A stretch of 64,000 nt of DNA. It comes from Aquila chrysaetos chrysaetos. Lineage: Eukaryota; Chordata; Aves; Accipitriformes; Accipitridae. Positions 12,201 through 64,000 of this stretch are shown here, piece by piece (position 1 is the first letter of the stretch; every line of letters starts with the position of its first letter). The notes beneath the pieces were generated by a model, which worked only from the letters and a program-made list of their open reading frames with translations, had not been told where the DNA came from and made no database searches. A program made the translations under genes and the position numbers. The stretch lies in the NCBI RefSeq assembly GCF_900496995.4, contig NC_044005.1, positions 26,293,363 to 26,357,362 of the forward strand. The letters are read 5' to 3'.

Positions 12201-13589
12201 TGTCTACTGAGGTTTTATTTATCCCTTGCTCATTTACAGCTGACGGTACACAGCTCCCGCGGTAGTCCAGGCATTTTCTTTTTCTTTTGAAAAGGCAAGG
12301 TGGTCTCTTGACTCAAGAAAGTTGAGAAACAGAGGTCAATATGTGTCCAGGCTTTGTTCTCTCTTTTTGACTGCTTTTTTCTCTCAGGATTACATTTCTA
12401 GGCACATTTAGAAGGTGTTTATGATTTATTTGTAAAATGTTTTTATTTTCTGTGATCACTGAGTGTGAATGTGGTGGTGTTTCTATAATTGCTGTAACTC
12501 AGTTTGGGTTAGTAACTGTTTTGCCAAGTGAATACAGCGTCACAGGAATGCAGCTTTTCTAGTTCAGCACCGCCAACACCACGTGTCTCTATGTGCTACC
12601 CTGCTGCATGGCCTTGCTGGCTTATGCAGGCAGGATTTTGAGGTTCTCTTGAGTTGTGCAGTGGAGCCTGAGGTGAGTGAGGTATTTCACTGGTTTGGCA
12701 TAGTTTGTCTAGTTAACTAGAGCTGTCACAGAAAGCTGCTGTGATCTAGTCTGACCGTGGACTGTGTCGCTGGCCTGTACTTCATTCCTGTCTGCAAATA
12801 TAAGCTTGAGCGTGAAGGTGAAAGATAACCTGGCCCAAATGGCAGTAAAAGAGTGTCATTTTTGCAAATGCCCTCCTGTAACACTCCCTTTGGTTTGCTG
12901 AGTGTCACTTTGGTGGCGTTGCATTCCTTGCAGGGCTGGAAAGCCAGGACATCTTAGCAGAGCCTCAGCAATGGGAAACAATAAAAATTGTTAACTGGGG
13001 TGACACTCCTTCTAAGTGGAAGGTATCCAGAACAGTGAGCTGGCTGCTAGCCACGGGGACCTTCTTTTTAAGGGAGCTGGAACAGTCTATCCCAAAGGGA
13101 TTTGGAGCAGCTCAGTGTGGTCGGCTGCCACAGGGGACTCAATATTCACTGGTGGCCTCGCCACCCACATGGGCAGTGTGCCAGAAACAGGACGGGAGGA
13201 GGGGGACAGGAGAAAGAGAGACTATCACAGTAGTGATGAAACAAAAATCTATCAAAGATTAGCCAGGGAAACAGGCTGGATCATAGCAGGTGACTCATCA
13301 TGAGAAATCATAGAGTTGCGGTGGAAAGAAGAAATGCGCAGAAGCAGCAGTAGTGATTTAGGATTTTCTGCAGCTAGAAAAAGTGAGGCTGAGCTAGAAG
13401 TGCTCAAGGCAGTGGAAGAGCTGGGGAGAGCACCCCGAAAAGCTGATGCCTGTGCTAATGCTGTTCCCATAAGCATTACTCCCTTAGGACACTGCTGAAT
13501 TTTTATGATGTGATGACAAAAACAATGGGGGAAATGACAAAGCAATGGGGGAAATAAGCGATTACCCCAGGCATGGTTACGAGGGTTCA

Positions 13590-14430
13590 TTAGTTTGACA
13601 AATATCTGATGAAATTGTACTTCCTAAGACTGACCCAAAGGATCATTGATCTGTAGTAGCATTAACCACTGACAAAAAAATATAAACAAGAGTTTGGTTA
13701 ATGTGTTTGAGTTTAATAATGTAAATAGAAAATTACTTGCAGCATTGACTGCTTTCAATGTTGCGATGGAAAAGAACTTACAATGCTGGAAATGTAATTA
13801 TTGAAGGAGATTATAATTTTGGCTTCAGTTAAATCGTTTTCCTTCCAAATATAGCACTCTTCACTCCAGTGAGATTATTCATAACTTACTTACTGCACTT
13901 GACTTAATTGGCATATGGTGTAAATTAACCCCTCTCAAAAACATGATTTATGTGCTTTGTTCTAACCGACCTATTAAATGCAACCTTGTTTTGTGTTGAT
14001 TCTTGCCTCTTTAGGCAAAGTGATTTCAGTTTGCTCTGTCCTGGCTTCTCCTTATCTGATCACCGCCCTGCCTTTTATTATTCAACAATTGCAGTTACGT
14101 CAGGGATGTGTGATAAAGCTTATTGAAAATTTAATGCCAGTTTCTTGAAATCAGAGAACAAACTGTATAATAATTTCATTGATCAAAATAATGCACTGGA
14201 TGCTGAGACTTTTTATAGAATGGTCAATGTGCTGATTTTAAGCATTTAGAAAAGCAAGGGTTTGTTATTTCTCAACTAAGCTGGGATTTCTAAATAGAAA
14301 TCAGCTTCTTATTGTGCAATAGGAAGGAATATGTTTTTTTAAAAAATCTTATTCAATACATGAAGGAATGCATTAAAATATTCTGGTTTTAAAACACTCA
14401 TTTGTGTTATAATAAAAGGATTATATCAGA
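13590..14430. other. AT-rich unique stretch, possible conserved noncoding DNA
   Basis: About 840 bp of AT-rich sequence with TAAT-type motifs, no simple repeat, no mobile element and no coding potential. Such stretches near developmental regulators are often conserved enhancers, but conservation cannot be judged from one sequence. Confidence 0.25.
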
Positions 14431-15000
14431 GAAAGGCCAAGGTGCCTTTTTAGTTTCCGCTGTTTGTTTCAGATGGATGAAAAAGAGGAAAAAGATCTGT
14501 CGGGGAAAAGGCTGCATTCACGTAAAGGAGTAGGGATTCCAATCTGTTATTGTTGGGAAAATATGGTTTAAATAGGCTAATCTTGTTTCTAAGCTATTCT
14601 GAAGGTAGATGTGAACTCCAGTAGTGCTGTGAAAGAAAGCATAGCTAAGAGATGCAATGAGTATGTATATTGGTGTGTGGATAGCTACAAAAGCAAGGTC
14701 TATATCTGTCTGTCTGTGTATCATCTCAGATAGGGACTAGGTTTTTGTACTTTTCTTTAAAGCATCAAGATCAAGGGAAGGTAGCCATTTGCCTTTCTCA
14801 TTATAACATTTTTGTAACTTAATTGGTGCAATGTGTACCCTGTGAAGGAGTAAGGCTGGCAGCTCTACTTCCTCCCTGAAAAGAAATGGCCATGAGTGAA
14901 ATCAAGACATAGAAGATTGTGAATGCTAGGGAAAAGTGAGCACGGGCCTGTTTGTTTTGTCTTCTAATACAAGCTGTAGGTGCATGAAATAAGATGAACT

Positions 15001-15130
15001 GATGGCATGCTCAGAACAGGCAAAGATCCCTCTTTGAGCAGTGATCCATGGAACTCATTGCTGCAGGGTGCTGCAGAGGCTGAATGCTTGTTGTAGTTGA
15101 AAACAGGACTGAAAAAATTAATATAAAAAT
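15001..15130 (+). mobile_element. CR1-like LINE fragment (3' portion)
   Basis: 'ccatggaactcattgctgca' followed by 'gggtgctgcagaggctgaat' and then an A-rich stretch matches my recollection of the 3' part of CR1-L-type elements ('tggaactcattgccacagga' and 'tgtggaggc'). It is short and decayed, with uncertain limits. Confidence 0.5.
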
Positions 15131-18100
15131 AATCATTGGGGAGGGGTGTGAAATGCAAAGACCTCATCTCTAGCTCAGGTAGTCTTTGATCCTTAAATCG
15201 CTGGGAGACTTAATCATACCTCCTTGCCCCGGTTTTACATTCTTCTCTGGCCATCTGCTACTGGCCACTTTAGCAGAGAGGGGGCACTGGCCTAAATGGG
15301 TCTGTGATCTGAACCAATACAGCTGTTTCTGCACGTGCTGTGCGTGCTGCCAAGAGATGGCTGCAGTCGATGTGTGACTGGTTAGATTTACAAAGGGTTC
15401 AGTGAAGCACTGAAGTCTTTAGCAAATCTGTGATGTGTCAGTGGTAGCTGTTGTCTGTCTTCTCCGTTTTTCTTACGAAAGATACTTTGAGCCTTTGGCC
15501 AGCTCTGATCGTTCCTGTGACTTCACTCCTACTTATAATTATTTGGATGCTGCTACTCCCAGAGCTGAAGACTTTTCTAGCCTCACCCAAGCCCTGTGGA
15601 AGCAAGCACACAAAGCCCAGGAGCATGATGAGCCTCTCAAAGCTGATTAGTACTAATGTAAAGCGACTCACTGGCTGCAGTTCTTTTGGAGCAAGGCTGT
15701 TGTTTTTGGCCGGCTGGCAGCAGTGTTTTGGATCAGGGAAGCTGTGCTTTGCTGAACCATCCTTGTGCTTTCTAAACCCAACTCGCATTAGTCGCTTATC
15801 AGCCTCTGTCTCTTCCAGCCACCACAGCACACTGCTAGGCTAGTCCTCCTGCTCCCCAGGCGCAGGTGTCCAGGTTTTGCCATGGTGTCATTTCAAATTG
15901 GTTGCAATGGGAGAGAATATCTTTGTAAAGAAAGCCAGGCACACAGCACAACCTCTCTAGCTTTCTGTTACTGGAAAGTTGAACACTGAAGTTTTCTGTA
16001 CATCAGCTAATGTTTGCTTTGATTCCCTGTGTGATACCTTAGCCTGAAAGACAAAAATCTTGGTCGTTTTCATTTTATTTTGTGTGCAGGTAGCCACAAA
16101 TAACTACTGCAATCATGTTTTAACATTTGGAGTTTAAGAACATATCCCAGCAGTCAAACATGCCTTTAACTTTGGGGGAGAGAAATCTATTTAAAGAACT
16201 CAACATTGATTAGTAGAGAAACCTCCCTCCCTCCCCAGCTAATCCGAGAAAACATAGAATACTTTTCCAGTATTTTCTTTGAAGCTTTTCTGCAAGAGGA
16301 AATTTCAGGTTGTCCTCAGTTTCTCTCAATGCTCAGTGTGCTTACTATAAAGCCAACCCCCTCCTCCCCCCCCTTTTTTTTAATTCCAGTGTGAGTGAAC
16401 AATAATAAGGAAACGAAGGAAAGCATCGAAAAACATAGACAAAGCAGAAGGGTGCCCAGGAAATGTAAGGAAGGCAGCTGCCACTTTAGAGGTTAGGGAC
16501 TGAGGAAAGCTTATGTCCCTTGAATGGTGTTTGAAGAGACCAATGAGGCTTGGGCTCTCCATAGTCCTCTGGCTACCCTTACCGATCTCTTGACACCGGC
16601 AGCTCCAGTACCACATAAACTTTTCAGAACCCCAGAACTGCTGCCTTTCGCAAAGCCACAGACTGACCGTCCCTGTGCTATATTTAACCCAAAGTAAAGT
16701 CCGTTCTAAAGTCCTACTGTGGTGGCCAATTCCAAGCCTTCTTTGAACGGATACAACATTCAGAGGGCCTAAGCACTCAATGCAGGTGGGGTGGGGAGTG
16801 TGAGCAGGTGGGGACTGTGAGGTGCCTATGTGAACTTGGAAAGGGATTGTGTTGGTTCGAAGATTGAGCCTGTCACGGTCAGAGTGGTGGTGACTGTGGG
16901 GCTGGGGGGTAGCTGCTGTAAGTGTAGAAAAACCTTGTTGTTCTCCACCTCGCTCTCTAGCTCTGTGCTCATCTTGTTTTTTTCATTCAAGCTCATTTCT
17001 AGCCCATGGCCTTTCCTGCTGGCCACCACTCATAATTCAGCCACCCCCTCCTCCCGCGGGCAGGCTGAGAGGCCTCTTGGTTGCCTGGTTTAGACGCACC
17101 ATCCCGGTGAGTGCCATTGCCTGAAAGAAGGACCTTAGCAGCATTGGCTGAGGTGTGTGGAGATGGTGCTGCTTACACAGGGTGTGATGCTGTCTGCGCT
17201 CAGTAGAGTCAGAGGTAGAATAAAAAACTGGGGTCCTTGTTTCTCACATCTCTGCCCCAATTACCACAGCACGTTTCCTTCTGCTCTCTCAAGCAGACAT
17301 AAGCTTGCCCTCCTGCACCACTTGACCACCAGATCAATGCAAATGCCATGACTTCAGCACTTGCACCCACTTTATAAGCACTGGACAGCTGCTGTAATGC
17401 TTGCAACACTCATGATGTCACTGTTGGGTTTAAGCCAGTGGTCTATTTTATGATTAGAGATTTTGTTTTTCACTGGAACAACTTCAAGGCTTATTTATTG
17501 CTAGCTCATGTTTACTCCTTGCACCAGTGAAGTGCAGAATGTGGGGAGAAAATGGGTGAGTGAAAGAAACAGACCAGACCATAGCAGAGACTGACAACAG
17601 TGTCTGCCTAACAAGTCCTCAGCAAAGCTAATCTCACAAAAACTCAGAAGCTTGCTGAGAATTTTTTTTCTGGATATGGGAAAACACCAAACGAGCATTT
17701 CTAAGTGAGAAGGCTGGGGCTCTCCTTCCCTTCCACAGCATGCACAAATCATGCGTTCCCCCACCCCAGCGTCTTCTGTGGGGCTATGTGTATCCCAAGG
17801 GACAGAATGGAGCAGCTCCTAAACACAATAAACATTACTCTGTCTGGGTTAGTTTTTACATTTCTCTGTTTTATTTCTTGTTTTGCTTGAAATGACCTGT
17901 ACCACAAGAATACAATTTATTTAACAGGTTTTTTCTTTTTTTTTTCAGGAGCAGATAATAGTTAAGTAGATACTGTTTATTTCACTGACTGTCTATAACT
18001 CCCTGCATCATTCTCACAGCCTCTGTCTCTCTGGCTTCTCCACACAACCCAGCCACAAGAACAACAGAGTGGCCTTTGGCCGTATGATTGATTATAGCTT

Positions 18101-19562
18101 GTGGATACAAAGTGGAAGCTCTTTTCTCAGCTCCGATTGGTAATAAAAGCTCAACAAGTTACATTCTAGGGTCTTTCTCAATGACTTTCCCCTCTAATAG
18201 CTGCTTGCTTACATCTTTCTGGTGCAGCATGTTTTATTTTATATATTTGTAATAGTTTAAAAAAAAAAAAGATTACTTAGCTTACAAAGAGAAAAATAAT
18301 GCCCCCTTAGCATGAGCAGTACTGCAAGGTTCTGATTGTTATGGGGGAGTTTCTTCTGGCTTCACAGTTTTGCTGCGAGGTGTAATGCCCAAGGTTCCCC
18401 AGAAATCTAATTCTGTGTGGTATTTTACCTTTTATTTTAATTGATCCCCATGAAATTTGTTTTGCATTACAGGCCAGACACTGCTGTTCCAAGAGAAGAA
18501 TGTGCCCAAAACAGAAGAGCTAGTCACTTGGGAAGAAATGCCTTTTGTAGCAGCTGATGGGTACGTCCTTTCTGTTATCCGCACATGCAAATCAGGGGCT
18601 GGAGCTGCTTTTACCATAGTTGCTGGGCGTGGGCTTCATGCTTATTCACTGTCACTGATACACTTACCTCTACCGCTTTGCTTTTCTTTAACTCATAGAG
18701 CCCATTTGTGTCCCAAGGCTCAAGCTCCATCATCTTTTGCCCCATGTAGAAGGATGGCTGTATGGTGCTGACTCTGTAAGTCCTATATTACAAATGAACG
18801 GCATAAAGAGCACTGACCCAGAACCCATTTCCTAGTTCATGTCTCAACTTCCACATCCCCAGACCTTTTTGTAAAAGACTGTGAGCATTCAAAGACCTAA
18901 GCAGTTGCTGAAGCCCCATGTCCTACTTCAAAGTGCATTGAGAGGACTACACTAAAATGTTACCCTTCTCTGCAAGCTCAGCTCACTGTGTAGGCTGGAC
19001 ATGCTCCTCAGTTGTGGCAGCGTGATAGCACTAGTGATGCACAGCAAATCAGAGTAACTGGGAAGAGATGTGTGTGATTCCTGTACTGGTCTGAGGTGCC
19101 CAACAGATCTGACCTGGTTCCCAGTATATGGTACAAGCCTTTTAAGGGTTAAATCTAGACAGGTGTTTCTGTCCCAGTTCCTGGGGAAGAGTTTGCATTC
19201 CTTGCTTAAAGAGATTAATATATGCTAATTACTGTCTGCTTCAGTTCCCATCCTATTTCAGAAGCAATGCAAACACTTCCAGGCATATTATCTTCAAGCA
19301 ATGGGGGATATCCAGATGGGCTCCAAGGTTATGCAGCTGTAATGGAGAAAGAAGGTCCTGGAAAAAAATGCATTTGGTATCTTTATATTGTTCTGCCAAG
19401 GCAGGATTTGCCTCTGTACCATAGCCCTACTCTAAATAGCCAGCAGTCTCTGTGGGCTAGAAGCTAACTTGGCAGCTCTCCATAATCATGTTTTGTAGAT
19501 AGTTCTCCCTCCCTGTTCTGGAAAGCAGGCCCAAGTCCAAATACAACAAAGCTGGAAGAGCC

Positions 19563-19589
19563 TTTTTTTTTTTTTTTTTTTTTTTTTTT
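19563..19589. repeat. Poly-T tract (27 T)
   Basis: An uninterrupted run of 27 T. No retroposed sequence recognisable to me adjoins it on the side where a reversed poly-A tail would sit. Confidence 0.95.
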
Positions 19590-20641
19590 GGTAAGTGACC
19601 TTTCCAGCCAGGGCTCAACAGAATAAGAATTGCTTCTTAGGATCTTTTCTGCCCATTTTGGGACAGCTACCTTTACACAGCAGAGTGCAGCACATGGCAA
19701 GCTGGCTCTGTAGTGGTGGTGTGCATTTCATTTTGGTCCCTCCGAGTCACAGATGGGTACAGGGATCATGAGCGCAACCAAAAGCCTCTCATTTTCTCCC
19801 CAGCTGCCTCTGGGAGGGAGCTGTGGAGAGAAGCATGAGAATCTGTTCAAAGCACAAGGCCACTGTGTAATTGCTACCGCTGTGAACACAGAAGCAGTCC
19901 CAGCTCCCACATGCCTTCTGCCCCTTAGGTCTCTGTTGGCTTACTAATGTGCCTGAAGCAAGACTGAATTCCTTCATCAAGTGAGCACAAAATGAGTGAG
20001 AGTAGCTACGACTGCATGTGTAGAGAAAACTCAAAGGAGATGGAACTGAACTAACTCAAGTACCAGGAGCAGGCTGGCTGTGAGAGCTGAGAGGTCAGGA
20101 TCAGTTAGTGCCCCCAGTCTCTGAGCTAGCCTGGCTGTTGTTCTGCAGCACTGACAGCTCTGCTGTGACACATTCTGCTCCAGTAGAAAACAAGCACCCA
20201 GTGTCTCCCTGATCACAGGCCTCAACCCTGGTTTGGAAGGCTTCCTGCTGGGGGAAAGTTACTCCTCTGCCACACCACCTTTCTCCTGGGCTAGCCAGGA
20301 AGGGATGGAAGCTTGAGGGGAACAGAGGCAGTACAGCTAGTGGTGTCTCAAATGTAGATCAGAGGCTTTTTCTCACCTCTACTGCCGTGCCACTGGCCAC
20401 AAAACAGACAATACATTCAGGTTTCATCAGCTTAGGCTGGCTCAAAACTAAGTGACCTAGAAAATAAAATCTCAGAGACTGCCAACAGCCAGTTTTGTCA
20501 GTCACCCACATTCCCCTCTGGCTACCGGGAATGCAGCAGTTGCGGCTTAGGCAGCAGATCTAAACCAGGGCTTGGAGACAGCAGGAACCTGGTTACAGGA
20601 AAGGAGTAAATAAACATTCCCCCACTTCTTCTCCTGCCACC

Positions 20642-20650
20642 TCAAGGTCA
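20642..20650 (+). promoter_or_regulatory. Perfect ERR response element TCAAGGTCA
   Basis: TCAAGGTCA matches the TNAAGGTCA site bound by ERR proteins, including ESRRB itself. It lies about 1.3 kb beyond the ESRRB stop codon, close to the proposed 3' UTR end. Eight fixed bases would be expected by chance about twice in a window this size on both strands, so function is not implied. Confidence 0.35.
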
Positions 20651-20794
20651 AATATTTGCTTTCCCATCAGTGAAAGAATCTCTTACCAGGCCCAAGTATA
20701 ATCTATGCTAGCTCTTTTGCTGCTGTTGAGGGTAATGGGATGAGGCAGGGGAAGACAGTAGTTGGGATATTGGGGGTTTCATGTCACCCTCTAA

Positions 20795-20800
20795 TTTATT
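20795..20800 (-). terminator. ESRRB: Candidate polyadenylation signal AATAAA for ESRRB
   Basis: TTTATT on the plus strand reads AATAAA on the minus strand, about 1.15 kb beyond the stop codon. It is the first canonical hexamer I found after the TGA. The bases beyond it are not clearly GU-rich, so support is weak. Further hexamers occur around 18.2-18.4 kb and 17.9 kb. Confidence 0.2.
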
Positions 20801-21946
20801 TCCCTAGGCTGCCACAAAAAAGCAATCTCTCAGGCTCAAGAGCTGCCTCCTCCAAAAAGCAGTGCCCTTGATTCCTAACTAGCATTTGGCAATAAGCCTA
20901 AGTCTCTGTGGAGGCAAAGAGCTATCACTTTAACGAAGTCTAGGAAAGCCCTGGTTTGGGGTGTATTTATAGTTGGGCAGTAATCATGCAGACAAAGCCT
21001 TGTGTTCTCTGCCACAAGGAACAAGTGGGGAATGGCACTCAGCTGAGCTGAAGAGGCAGGTTTGATGATACACTACAGGGTGAAAAGTGTGGAAGAATTG
21101 TAGTTAGCACCACATAGGAGAGGATGCAGAGATTATCAAGTCAACCCAGCACTGAAGCATAACATGAGGCTCTCCTCTTTTTCTTGCCATCTGGGAAAGG
21201 AGACTTGCATTCTCTCGGGGACATACATCCTACCTCTTCAGCGGCCTGCGGGGATTGTACATAGGAGGGACTAGCCAGGCGTAATGACACACTGTACAAG
21301 GTCGCAGAATATCTTACACAGTTAGGAGCATCTTTCCCGGTAAGAAGTGGGGCCTGTATGTACAAGTGTTAGCTGTCGCTAGAGGAGCCTGGGAGGCAGC
21401 CGTTTTCATCAGGAGAGGTCCAGCAGCACTCTTCTCCAAAGGAGCATCTGCTCTATGGTTAGAGCCAGGAAGGTGACAAAAAGAAGGACCCTGGCTGCTT
21501 CCCTTTCTATCCGACCCCTCACAACACCAGCAGATAAAGTTTGTATTGACGCTATTCGTCCTCTCTTCCTGCTTCTGTCCCCACTCCCCCTCCAGCACTG
21601 GCGGAGGGAGCTGGGAAGCAGGCGGCCTGGATAGTGCTGAGAGCATCACTGCTCAGAGGGGCTGAGCCCCAGTGACCACCTCAACAAGTGCAAGAGCATA
21701 TTCTGGTATTTCCCACAGAGAAAACAAAAAAAAAAAGAGAAACAGGTGACTGATTAAAAGAGTTTCCCCCCTCCTGTACACGAGATTCTGCAGTCACGCC
21801 GACAGATAGACATTAAATAATTCTTCCATAATAAATGATTGACGATAAAAGCCGGCGGTGGCTGCTGCTGCTGTTTGGATTGCTCCGTTGTCTGCATCTT
21901 TGTTTCTAGTTTGTTCCCCGGCCACTGTCGGCTGGCGCTGGGGCTG
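20795..21946 (-). other. ESRRB: Probable ESRRB 3' untranslated region
   Basis: The sequence downstream of the stop codon on the minus strand has no recognisable coding content. I set the far end at the first AATAAA on the minus strand (20800-20795), but the true end may lie further out because ERR transcripts often have long 3' UTRs. The first 200 nt include an AT-rich patch near 21805-21850 and CAG/GCA-rich trinucleotides near 21860. Without transcript data the boundary is only a guess. Confidence 0.35.
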
Positions 21947-63558
<41,612 letters not shown>

Positions 63559-63571
63559 TCTGCCGAGCAGC

Positions 63572-64000
63572 CTGCGGGGAGAGAGCAAAGGCACTCAGCG
63601 GCCTCCTGGCCAAACCCAGCTCCAGGTTGGTCAAAAGAGAGCCCTGCTTTTCCCACCTCAGTCCAACTCCAGCTGGCTCAGGCAGTTCGCCCCCACCCAG
63701 ATCCTTCTCCTTCAGGGGTATCAGTACAACTCACTAAGAATAGCCCATCTACTCCCCACAAAATCACATTAGAATAAAGACAAGGCTATTCATGTAGATC
63801 ATGATTCAGGCTGTTCACAGGCTGCAGTGCTGGGAAGGGGCATCAGTGCTGATGAGGCACAATCTACCCCGAACACAATCTACCCCTGGGACAGCAGAAA
63901 GAAATGCACCTGTCTGTGACAGGCCAGGTGAAAAAGATGTTTGGTTAGTTCAAGATGTGCTGCCCTGGCTCTAAGCAAAAAGTTCACTAGCAGACCCTGC
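63572..64000 (-). other. Intron upstream of the first ESRRB coding exon
   Basis: These 429 bases precede the splice acceptor, so on the minus strand they are the end of an intron whose upstream exon is outside the window. They contain two copies of a 13-bp unit (cacaatctacccc) at 63858 and 63874. I see no exon, promoter element or repeat family. Confidence 0.7.

Larger units (their letters stand above)
8732..20641. other. 3' flank of ESRRB, gene-free
   Basis: Contains the CR1-like scraps at 9130 and 15001, a poly-T run at 19563 and an AT-rich, repeat-poor stretch at about 13590-14430. Open frames such as 15438-15830 (minus) and 15451-15843 (plus) overlap each other on opposite strands and show no domain. 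The next gene expected from mammalian synteny, VASH1, is not visible. Confidence 0.7.

Noticed and set aside
15438..15843. 130-codon frames on both strands over the same bases
   Set aside because: Mutually overlapping frames with no domain, no family resemblance and no splice-site context.
1..20000. Downstream neighbour VASH1, expected from mammalian gene order
   Set aside because: No frame in this stretch resembles VASH1 exons; it presumably lies beyond the window.
63559..63594. In-frame ATG upstream of the ESRRB start (adds 12 residues, [12 protein letters not shown])
   Set aside because: A strong splice acceptor (pyrimidine tract then gcag) ends at 63572, so these codons are mostly intronic; the ATG at 63558 has a strong Kozak context and matches the family N-terminus.

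Overview
This is vertebrate nuclear DNA, almost certainly from a bird and probably a songbird. The evidence is one multi-exon nuclear-receptor gene with vertebrate-style GT-AG introns, CR1-type LINE remnants, very old MIR-like fragments, and two families of endogenous-retrovirus LTR whose sequences I associate with passerine genomes. The species assignment is inference, because no search could be run.

The only protein-coding gene I can support is ESRRB (estrogen-related receptor beta, NR3B2) on the minus strand. Six coding exons lie at 63571-63162 (ATG at 63558), 52244-52128, 35932-35822, 35169-35008, 28957-28688 and 22191-21947 (TGA). Spliced, they give 1302 nt, or 433 codons plus stop, all in frame, with canonical splice sites and phase-1 junctions throughout. 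The product has the full ERR layout: an N-terminal IKTEPSSP phospho-sumoyl motif, two C4 zinc fingers with an EACKAFF P-box, an [11 protein letters not shown]-terminal extension, a complete ligand-binding domain, and an [10 protein letters not shown] end. The promoter and any 5' noncoding exons lie beyond base 64000.

Layout: 1-20.8 kb is 3' flank of ESRRB with no recognisable gene. It holds two intact solo LTRs (184-651 and 7585-8726), decayed CR1 pieces, a TA/TG microsatellite and an AT-rich stretch. About 20.8-21.9 kb is probable 3' UTR. From 22 to 63.6 kb is ESRRB exons and introns. The introns contain an ancient CR1-like LINE with a younger CR1 3' end nested in it (26.2-27.9 kb), a solo LTR with a second LTR inserted inside it (46026-47744), several MIR-like fragments and low-complexity tracts.

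The strongest non-genic observations are the three solo LTRs with perfect 5-bp target-site duplications, the nested LTR whose own duplication has decayed at two positions, and the CR1-in-CR1 nesting. Together they give a relative chronology of insertions. I found no evidence for a novel coding system, CRISPR array or RNA gene; most open frames outside ESRRB look like chance or repeat-derived frames.
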